From positions 1-48,819 of the forward strand of contig SFMO01000034.1 of NCBI GenBank assembly GCA_004554385.1: a stretch of DNA of 48,819 bases, in the 5' to 3' direction. The notes beneath the pieces are model-generated. The model saw only the letters and a program-made list of their open reading frames with translations, was not told the DNA's origin and did no database searches. Below are positions 16,437 through 22,710 of this stretch, one piece after another (position 1 is the first letter of the stretch; every line of letters begins with the position of its first letter). The translations under genes and the position numbers were made by a program. The stretch comes from Ruminococcus flavefaciens (GTDB lineage Bacteria; Bacillota; Clostridia; Oscillospirales; Ruminococcaceae).

Positions 16437-17641
16437 GAGCAAAAATAATCATCGGAAAGAATTTCGGCGACGAGGGCAAGGGACTTGCGGCGGATTATTT
16501 CGCAATGAAGGCGGTACAGGAGGGCTCGTCTGCCGTCTGTGTGCGGCATAACGGCGGTGCGCAGGCAGGTCATACCGTTGACCTCAGAAACGGGAGATTC
16601 GTATTCTCTCAGCTTTCCTCAGCGTCCCTTCGCGGAGTATGTACCTACTGGGCGGACAGCTTTATGCCTGACCTTTTCAAGCTCTCTGATGAGGCGGAAA
16701 GCTTCGCAGGGCAGTGGGGAAAGATACCCGATATTTCTGCCTCAGAGATGTGCCGATGTACATGTATCATAGACGTTCTTGTAAATATGCTCCTTGAAAC
16801 AAGCCGCGGAGATGCGCGTCACGGCTCCTGCGGCATGGGGATAAATGAAGCGGCTGTGCGCTCAGAGAGCTTTCCGCTGTTTCTGGGAGATGTTATCGGT
16901 ATGTCAGCTCAGGAGCTTTATGGCAGGCTAAGAACTATTCGGCGAGAATATCTGCCACTGAGATTGTCGGAGCTTTCCCTTGAACCTGACAATGCAGGGG
17001 AGTACGGCGAAATGCTTAAAAGCGATGAAGTGCTCAGCAATGCGGCAGAGATAATGTGCCGTAATACGGAATATGTCAGACTGATGCCTCAGGAAAAGCT
17101 CTGTGAGTATGACCGGCTTATATTTGAGGGGGCACAGGGGCTTCTTCTTGATGAGCTCAATACGGAATACGCTCCTCATCTTACCTCGTCGCGGACAGGG
17201 CTTTTTGAGCCTGCAAGGATACTTTCGTCGCTGAACTGTGAAGCTGACGGGCTCAGTGCCGAGACAGTCTATGTTACACGTTCCTACGTTACCCGTCACG
17301 GTGCAGGCCCCCTTCATTATGAGGGGGAGCTTGGTATAGACATTCACGACAGGACCAATGTCCGGAATCAGTGGCAGGGTGAACTGCGGACAGCTCCTCA
17401 CGGCGATACGGAGGAGTTCCTCAGAGCGGTCAGACGTGACCTTGCAGAGAATGAGCTTAAGACCGATGTCTCTCTCTTCATAACTCATCTGAACGAGTCT
17501 GAGGGAGATATAATGACAAGCGGAGGAAGAGTCTCCGCTGAGGAATTTGCGGCTTTGTCCGAGATAAGTGATATGTTTGGCAGGATATATTTGTCACACA
17601 GTCCGTTTGCTGAGGAAGTGTCGGTCTATGGACAAAAATAA
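16433..17641 (+). CDS. Adenylosuccinate-synthetase-like protein (divergent PurA paralogue)
   Basis: 402 residues. IIIGKNFGDEGKGLAADYF is the GTP-binding P-loop of adenylosuccinate synthetase with catalytic Asp13, and HNGGAQAGHTV carries His47 equivalent to the second catalytic residue. IFEGAQGLLLDE, TSSRTG, VTRHGAGPLHYE and TNVRNQWQGELR follow PurA order. However the TTKRGIGPAY block is replaced by ARHGSCGMGINEAA, and the C-terminal GRPRRCGW aspartate-binding motif is not seen, so the substrate is probably not the usual IMP plus aspartate pair. Being the last gene of a kinase-like/VWA operon, with a 4-bp overlap to VWA2, argues against a housekeeping role. ATG 16433 has no better alternative. 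Confidence 0.85.
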   Translation: MRAKIIIGKNFGDEGKGLAADYFAMKAVQEGSSAVCVRHNGGAQAGHTVDLRNGRFVFSQLSSASLRGVCTYWADSFMPDLFKLSDEAESFAGQWGKIPDISASEMCRCTCIIDVLVNMLLETSRGDARHGSCGMGINEAAVRSESFPLFLGDVIGMSAQELYGRLRTIRREYLPLRLSELSLEPDNAGEYGEMLKSDEVLSNAAEIMCRNTEYVRLMPQEKLCEYDRLIFEGAQGLLLDELNTEYAPHLTSSRTGLFEPARILSSLNCEADGLSAETVYVTRSYVTRHGAGPLHYEGELGIDIHDRTNVRNQWQGELRTAPHGDTEEFLRAVRRDLAENELKTDVSLFITHLNESEGDIMTSGGRVSAEEFAALSEISDMFGRIYLSHSPFAEEVSVYGQK

Positions 17642-17662
17642 AGACAGCCGAAAGACTGTCTT
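17641..17662 (+). terminator. Weak terminator hairpin
   Basis: AAGACAG (17641-17647) pairs with CTGTCTT (17656-17662) directly at the end of the PurA-like gene; a longer hairpin with a T-run follows at 17682. Confidence 0.5.
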
Positions 17663-17676
17663 CATGTGAATATTTA

Positions 17677-17716
17677 ATGGGTTACCGGGTCTGGAATAAC
17701 AGGCCCGGTAATTTTT
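17677..17716 (+). repeat. Intergenic hairpin repeat, copy A (also terminator-like)
   Basis: TTACCGGG (17682-17689) pairs with CCCGGTAA (17704-17711), then TTTTT. The core GGTTACCGGGTCTGGAATAACAGGCCCGG-type sequence recurs with small changes at 22592-22632 and 46615-46656. Confidence 0.7.
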
Positions 17717-17773
17717 ATAGTTCAAGCCTTAGCAGTGACCTCAATGACTGAGGAAAAACAGTACAGGGCGGAT

Positions 17774-17859
17774 AGGGAGCATAAATGCCAAAATCCAATA
17801 CTTAATTATATTTTCTTTTTTTCTATAAAAAGAGATAGAAAATATCGATTATGCTCCCT
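17774..17859. repeat. Long inverted repeat between convergent genes
   Basis: AGGGAGCATAA (17774-17784) and TTATGCTCCCT (17849-17859) are perfect 11-bp inverted repeats, with a nested pair ATATTTTCT (about 17808-17816) / AGAAAATAT (about 17837-17845). The loop is AT-rich. It may act as a bidirectional terminator or cruciform; no gene lies here. Confidence 0.55.
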
Positions 17860-17888
17860 GACCCTCCCTGAAAGGCAGGTGCTTTGCT

Positions 17889-19037
17889 TTATCTGAAAAG
17901 CCTTATTGTCCTGAAGACCTGTTCGGCAGTGTCAGCAAGATTGGCGAAGGCATTTGAGCTTTCCATAGCCTCTTCAAGGGAGCAGACATTTCGCAATATG
18001 GGGAAGAAGGCATCTATACCGTTTGAATTGCACAGCCCTGCACCGCGTCGTACAGCACCGCTGAAAGCGATAACAGGCTTACCGTACTTCTTAGCGGTTT
18101 CGGCGATACGTGCAGGAGCCTTTCCCATGGCGGTCTGGCTGTCAATACAGCCCTCTCCCGTAATTACTATATCGGCGTCTTTTATGGCGATTTCAAGACC
18201 TGTTTCGCGGATAACAAGGTCAGCTCCCGAGCTAAGCTCTGCACCGAGATAGTTCATCAGCGCAAATCCGAGACCGCCTGCCGCACCTGCACCTGCCATG
18301 TCGGGAGAAGCATTTGGAAATATAGTCTTTGTCAGCTCGGCATAGTCCCGAAGCCAGCTGTCCATGAGCTCTATGGCAGTGCTGTCTGCACCCTTTTGCG
18401 GAGCAAATACTGCACTGCACCCCTTTTCGCCGCACAGAGGATTCGTCACGTCACAGGCAACATGAAAACGACAGTCCCTGAGCTCCGGCACAACGTCCTT
18501 ATCAGTGATGGCGGCAAGCTGAGAAAGCCCCTTTGCACCGTATCCTGTCTGCTGACCGTTTTTGTCGTGCATGCCGAATCCAAGTGCCTGTAAACAGCCG
18601 ACACCGCCGTCATTGGTGGCACTTCCGCCGATACCGATGATGAAATTGCGGCAGCCTCTCTTGACTGCGTCGAGAATAAGCTCACCTGTACCGTATGTGG
18701 TAGTGTGCATTGGGTCACGCTGTGATTCGGAGATGAGTGTGAGTCCCGAAGCTGCTGCCATTTCGATAACTGCGGTATTATCAGGAAGTATGCCGTATTG
18801 TGCGGTTATCCGTCTGCCGAGAGGGTCAGTCACATCGGCTTCGTAAAAACGTCCGTTAAGTCCCGTGACAAGAGCATCTACGGTGCCCTCACCGCCGTCA
18901 GCCACAGGTCTTATGACGATATCAGCTTCGGGAAATACCCGAAGTATGCCTTCTGCTGCGGCTTTTCCTGCCTCCATAGAGGACAGACTGCCCTTGAAGG
19001 AATCTATTGCGATAACTGCTTTCAAGTTATTATTCAT
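17889..19037 (-). CDS. Glycerate kinase
   Basis: 382 residues of the GarK/GlxK glycerate kinase family, phosphorylating glycerate with ATP. The opening KAVIAIDSFKGSLSSMEAG, RPVADGGEGTVDAL, GIGGSATNDGGVGCLQALG and the late GEGCIDSQTAMGKAPARIA are family signatures with the substrate and nucleotide loops intact. ATG 19037 is chosen because AGGTGA lies just upstream; an earlier in-frame start at 19160 extends into the promoter. It stands alone, divergent from the 19237 gene through overlapping promoters. Confidence 0.93.
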   Translation of the reverse strand: MNNNLKAVIAIDSFKGSLSSMEAGKAAAEGILRVFPEADIVIRPVADGGEGTVDALVTGLNGRFYEADVTDPLGRRITAQYGILPDNTAVIEMAAASGLTLISESQRDPMHTTTYGTGELILDAVKRGCRNFIIGIGGSATNDGGVGCLQALGFGMHDKNGQQTGYGAKGLSQLAAITDKDVVPELRDCRFHVACDVTNPLCGEKGCSAVFAPQKGADSTAIELMDSWLRDYAELTKTIFPNASPDMAGAGAAGGLGFALMNYLGAELSSGADLVIRETGLEIAIKDADIVITGEGCIDSQTAMGKAPARIAETAKKYGKPVIAFSGAVRRGAGLCNSNGIDAFFPILRNVCSLEEAMESSNAFANLADTAEQVFRTIRLFR

Positions 19038-19125
19038 TAATGAGTCACCTCGTTTTCGTATATTTGTGCTCCGGAACAAAGCTCGGGGCAATGACAGCCC
19101 GAAGGCAGTAACTGAGTACGCATTA

Positions 19126-19154
19126 ATTATAGCATTTTTGTGCAGTATTGTAAA
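19126..19154 (-). promoter_or_regulatory. Promoter of glycerate kinase
   Basis: On the minus strand TTTACA (19154-19149), 17-bp spacer, TATAAT (19131-19126). Its -35 overlaps the -35 of the divergent plus-strand promoter, so the two probably compete for RNA polymerase. Confidence 0.65.
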
Positions 19155-19176
19155 TGGCATCGCTGTGTGTTATAAT
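19148..19176 (+). promoter_or_regulatory. Promoter of the 19237 gene pair
   Basis: TTGTAA (19148-19153), 17-bp spacer, TATAAT (19171-19176), overlapping head-to-head with the glycerate kinase promoter. Confidence 0.65.
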
Positions 19177-19236
19177 GAATGTGCAACAGGTCGTTTGCTG
19201 TTATGCAGACCGAAATAATAAGATCAGGAGAATATC

Positions 19237-20004
19237 ATGTCAGTTGAAAATGGTGAATGGGTAATGCACGGACTTTCCTGGGACGATCCCTACAGGATAC
19301 GCAGTGCGAAAGAGCTTGTGAAATGGATAAAAGAGGTGGGCTTTCTGCCGCTTTTCGGTAACGGAGTCAGGGGCTTCTCGGTGGAGGAGCACGTTTCACC
19401 CGATTACTGGTGGACAGGTGACAGGGAGCAGGATCCATGGGAGTGGCGCGAGGTGATCGCCTCAGGTCATGAGGTAGCTTACGGCAAGTTCTTCGGTAAA
19501 AAGGCTGGCTTCATCAGTCTGGAGTGGCTGCCGTACTTCGCAAATTACAGGCGCGACGGCTACGATTTTGACTCCGCATGGGAGGACAGCAGAGTCAATC
19601 GCCGTGAAAAGCTGATAATGGACGTTCTCACAGATACAGACAGCGAGGGAGATATTGTCTGGACTGACAAAAATATTCTTTCAACAGAGCTGAAACAGCT
19701 TGCAGGCTTCGGCAAGGGCGGTGAGAAGAATTTTCAGGGCATCACCACAGACCTTATGATGAAGACCTATCTGGTTACCGCGGATTTCCGCAGACGCAGG
19801 AACAAAAATGGGAATGAGTACGGCATGGCAGTTTCAGTGCTTACTCCGCCTGAGTCATTATGGGGGTATGACAGGGTGACGGCTGCTTACAGGGAGTCTC
19901 CGGGGGAATCGTGGCTGCGCATTGCTGCAAGAGTCAGGGAGCTTTATCCAGATGCCGCTGAAGCTGAAATTGTCAGGATAATCGGAAAGGAGCCGAAAAG
20001 CTGA
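19237..20004 (+). CDS. AlkZ-related (YcaQ-like) protein
   Basis: 255 residues, soluble. It opens HGLSWDDPYRIRSAKELVKW and carries GFSVEEHVSPDYWWTGD and GKKAGFISLEWLPYFANYRRDGYDFDSAW, which I associate with proteins annotated as AlkZ-related, a branch near the YcaQ/AlkZ DNA glycosylases with winged-helix domains. The catalytic Q-x-Q/D motif of true AlkZ was not identified, so enzymatic activity is open. It is followed after 3 bases by the YaiI-type gene, probably one transcript from the promoter at 19148. Confidence 0.6.
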   Translation: MSVENGEWVMHGLSWDDPYRIRSAKELVKWIKEVGFLPLFGNGVRGFSVEEHVSPDYWWTGDREQDPWEWREVIASGHEVAYGKFFGKKAGFISLEWLPYFANYRRDGYDFDSAWEDSRVNRREKLIMDVLTDTDSEGDIVWTDKNILSTELKQLAGFGKGGEKNFQGITTDLMMKTYLVTADFRRRRNKNGNEYGMAVSVLTPPESLWGYDRVTAAYRESPGESWLRIAARVRELYPDAAEAEIVRIIGKEPKS

Positions 20005-20007
20005 ACC

Positions 20008-20442
20008 ATGAGGATATTCATAGATGCGGACGGCTGTCCCGTAGTGGACATTGCAGTCCGTCTGGCTGCGAAATATGGTATCAAATGTACCATAATATGC
20101 GACACAGCCCACTCGATATATCGTGAGGGAGCCGATACCATAATCGTTGACAAGGGGGCTGACAGTGCTGATTTCCGCCTTGTGAACCTTGTCGGTGCAG
20201 GTGATATAGCTGTTACTCAGGATCACGGACTTGCGGCAATGTGTCTCAGCAGACGTGCCATAGCACTCGATCAGGACGGCAGGCAGTACACTGACGAGAA
20301 TATCTCCGGACTTCTGGAATTCCGCGCAGTTTCGGCAAAGATTCGCCGCAGCGGTGGACGCATCAAGGGCGTGCCTAAGCGTACTCCTCAGCAGGACAGG
20401 AGTTTCACGGAAGCTCTTGAGAAATTTATAAAACTTAAATAA
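20008..20442 (+). CDS. YaiI/YqxD (DUF188) family protein
   Basis: 144 residues. MRIFIDADGCPVVDIA (the DADGCPV signature), DKGADSADFRLVNLVGAGDIAVTQDHGLA and the late SGGRIKGVPKRTPQDR-like tail are diagnostic of the YaiI/YqxD family, a PIN-like fold with conserved acidic residues and probable nuclease activity that has not been pinned down. Start ATG 20008 is 3 bases after the preceding stop; AAGGAG lies inside the upstream gene. Confidence 0.92.
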   Translation: MRIFIDADGCPVVDIAVRLAAKYGIKCTIICDTAHSIYREGADTIIVDKGADSADFRLVNLVGAGDIAVTQDHGLAAMCLSRRAIALDQDGRQYTDENISGLLEFRAVSAKIRRSGGRIKGVPKRTPQQDRSFTEALEKFIKLK

Positions 20443-20584
20443 TACTGCAATAAATATGAAAAGTATATACATCTGATATATTTTGTTATGTTTTTTGCTG
20501 ATTATTAATGTTATATGATAATGGACAGAATAATCAAGCGGTTTATATCAAAAATGACGTTTTTTTATATTATTTTGAGAATAA
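20443..20584. other. AT-rich gap, no gene seen
   Basis: AT-rich DNA between the YaiI-type gene and the promoter at 20585. No convincing open frame or RNA gene recognised. Confidence 0.5.
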
Positions 20585-20613
20585 TTGACTTTAAGCCATT
20601 TTTATGATATAAT
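20585..20613 (+). promoter_or_regulatory. Promoter of the radical SAM-PRTase gene
   Basis: TTGACT (20585-20590), 17-bp spacer, TATAAT (20608-20613). It implies transcription from about 20620, more than 300 bases ahead of the start codon. Confidence 0.75.
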
Positions 20614-20619
20614 AATAGT

Positions 20620-20938
20620 AACTAATATTGCAGAGACTTCGTGACAAGTATTTTTATAAAAAGGGAAAATTGGCATTTGTGCCGGTATTTTAGGATTTCA
20701 GAAGGTGAGCAGAAGGGGATGCTCATTGTCTGAGAAGGTAGATGAAAGAATCAGACTTTCCGTATAAGTTTTAAGAGGGAACTGAGAGAATCAGGTTGGA
20801 TGAGGGGCTTAAATGAATTTTTCAATATTCACAGATCGTATTTTTATAATTAGCAGTCTATGTTTTAATAATCAAAGCTGACATACTTGTATTTCATAAG
20901 CCGTTTTGAAGAATAAAAAAAGATGTTTGAAAGGCAAG
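20620..20938 (+). ncRNA. Long structured 5' leader, candidate regulatory RNA
   Basis: About 320 untranslated bases follow the promoter. Purine-rich segments and several local stems are visible: TGAGC/GCTCA (20706-20710 / 20721-20725), GTCTGA/TCAGAC (20728-20733 / 20751-20756) and the competing GAAAG/CTTTC (20744-20748 / 20756-20760). I could not match it to a riboswitch class that I know. It could also be an unrecognised separate small RNA. Confidence 0.4.
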
Positions 20939-22549
20939 ATGTTTATGCTGAGAATAGAGGACTATTATACAAATGCGCCGTCGGCAGGCATTATTACAAT
21001 GATCGAAAAGCCTGAGATCGTGAACAGGCTTATGAACATATTCTATATAAACTTCATAGGATATGATTATACAAAAATGAGAGTAGAGGTTTATCCTGTC
21101 AGGGAAGAGCTTGAGGAGTACAAGGATCTGAGTGCGGCTATACTCAATCAGATACAGAAGGTACGTGTGTACTACGAAGGGCATCAGCTTGCTCTGAAAC
21201 GTGTGCTGAAGGATATAAACCACGATACTCACCTTAATACAAAGGTCTATAGTCCCGTTGTGGGCTGTCCTATCAACTGCCGTTACTGCTTCAGCAGAAA
21301 GGTCGTTGAGCATTTCGGAGTTACAGAGAGCTACAGAAAGCCGGTTTTCCGAGGTCCGTACAAGATAACCACCGATGCTTACGGAAACGCTGTTCCTGAG
21401 CTGTTTAATATCGAAAGCGATAATCCTATCGACTGGTTCCTGACATATATGTCGGATTATGGCTGCTGGAAGCCTGAGTGGCAGGCGAATATCCTTGAGC
21501 AGATCATCGCTGCAAATGCGCTGAAGATCAGGAAGAATAAGTGCGTGGATACCTTTCAGCTTGTGACAAAGCGCCCGAAGGGTATCGATCTCAGTTCGGT
21601 AGCTGCCGATACAGAGCTCAGAAACGTTGTTTTTTCCTGCACAGTCGATAAGAATGAGTATACAGACCGTATCACTGAGCTCATTGAAAAAACTAAGGGA
21701 CACCGTATAACAGCATGTGTTGTATATCAGCCTGTGCTTGAATATATCGAGCCTGTTCATCTTGATGAGCTGGTAAATACATTCGGAAAGGACTACACAT
21801 GGGTAGTTCTGGGCAGTGAGATAGGCGAGGACGCCGTTCCTGTAAAGTTTGAGTGGATAAAGGATATCATCGATAAGTGCATCGAGCTTGAAATACCCCT
21901 CAAAATGGAGTACGACGTCAAGAAGCTCGTTGAGGATAACGGCTATGAGTTCATGGTTCAGGAGCCTAAGCCCATGAGAGAGACCAAGGAGATACGCAGA
22001 AATAATCTTGCTATCAAAAATGCGGCTAAGACAGAGCGTTTTGACCTTGAGTTCGACGAACTTCGTGCTGAGAAATATGTCTTTGACAAGAAGCAGGATG
22101 CGGCGGCTTTCGTCAGATTCGGCGACGTCGAGACCACTGAAGACAGTGCCGGAAAACTTATCTATAAGCTGCCTGCATTCGATATTATCCTTACAGTTGA
22201 GTCCAAGGGTATACCGCTTGCTTATGAAATATCCAAGCAGAGCGGCAGAAAATACATAGTAGCCCGCAGAAATCCAAAGCTTCATGCCAGCGATAAAAAG
22301 GAGATCACCATCGAGAGCGGCAGCGGTCAGAAGCTCTTTATGAATGAAGAGGATTTTGATGCTATGAAGGACAAAAATGTCCTTCTGGTGGATGCTATGA
22401 TAAACACAGGAGAGTCGCTGAAGGCACTTGAAACTATGGCAAAGAAGGCAGGAGGAAGGATCGCGGCAAAGGCAGCTATATTTGCATCAGGCAGTTCTGT
22501 CAACCGCAGTGATATTATCTATCTTGAACCCCTTGCCGTTTTGAACTAA
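20939..22549 (+). CDS. Radical SAM (DUF5131-like) fused to phosphoribosyltransferase-like domain
   Basis: 536 residues. Residues about 1-330 look like a radical SAM protein of the DUF5131/Gp37-Gp68 type: GCPINCRYCFSRK holds the CxxxCxxC cluster ligands C110, C114, C117, and later blocks include FQLVTKRP and WVVLGSEIGED, typical of that group. Residues about 360-536 resemble a type I phosphoribosyltransferase: ESKGIPLAYEISKQSGRKY, then VLLVDAMINTGESLKAL (481-497), where the PRPP loop would read D-D-x-x-T-G but here the second Asp is Ala. ATG 20939 has GAAAGG 5 bases upstream; an upstream TTG has no ribosome site. Single-gene unit ending near the hairpin at 22592. Combination suggests modification of a base or nucleotide, which is inference. 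Confidence 0.8.
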   Translation: MFMLRIEDYYTNAPSAGIITMIEKPEIVNRLMNIFYINFIGYDYTKMRVEVYPVREELEEYKDLSAAILNQIQKVRVYYEGHQLALKRVLKDINHDTHLNTKVYSPVVGCPINCRYCFSRKVVEHFGVTESYRKPVFRGPYKITTDAYGNAVPELFNIESDNPIDWFLTYMSDYGCWKPEWQANILEQIIAANALKIRKNKCVDTFQLVTKRPKGIDLSSVAADTELRNVVFSCTVDKNEYTDRITELIEKTKGHRITACVVYQPVLEYIEPVHLDELVNTFGKDYTWVVLGSEIGEDAVPVKFEWIKDIIDKCIELEIPLKMEYDVKKLVEDNGYEFMVQEPKPMRETKEIRRNNLAIKNAAKTERFDLEFDELRAEKYVFDKKQDAAAFVRFGDVETTEDSAGKLIYKLPAFDIILTVESKGIPLAYEISKQSGRKYIVARRNPKLHASDKKEITIESGSGQKLFMNEEDFDAMKDKNVLLVDAMINTGESLKALETMAKKAGGRIAAKAAIFASGSSVNRSDIIYLEPLAVLN

Positions 22550-22591
22550 AAAAGAATACAGCAGCTTTACTATAAGGCTGTTTCCTGAGAA

Positions 22592-22632
22592 ATTGGTTTA
22601 CCGAGTCTTGAATTATGGGCTCGGTTATTTTT
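22592..22632 (+). repeat. Intergenic hairpin repeat, copy B (terminator-like)
   Basis: ACCGAG (22600-22605) pairs with CTCGGT (22620-22625), followed by TATTTTTTTTT. Sequence around it (GGTTTACCGAGTCTTGAATTATGGGCTCGG) matches copies at 17677 and 46615, and both A and B are followed by an AGCCTTA word. Confidence 0.7.
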
Positions 22633-22655
22633 TTTATCCCAGCCTTAAATATAAA

Positions 22656-22688
22656 AAACGGGACCATGAATCGATCATGGTCCCGTTT
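22656..22688 (-). terminator. Terminator of the double esterase gene
   Basis: AAACGGGACCATGA (22656-22669) and TCATGGTCCCGTTT (22675-22688) are perfect 14-bp inverted repeats; on the minus strand a T-run follows. Confidence 0.85.
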
Positions 22689-22710
22689 CGGTAAATGGTA
22701 AATTAATGCC

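Noticed and set aside
20894..22285. A 463-codon open frame on the minus strand opposite the radical SAM-PRTase gene
   Set aside because: It mirrors the codon pattern of the plus-strand gene, has no ribosome site, and the plus strand carries clear catalytic motifs and a promoter.
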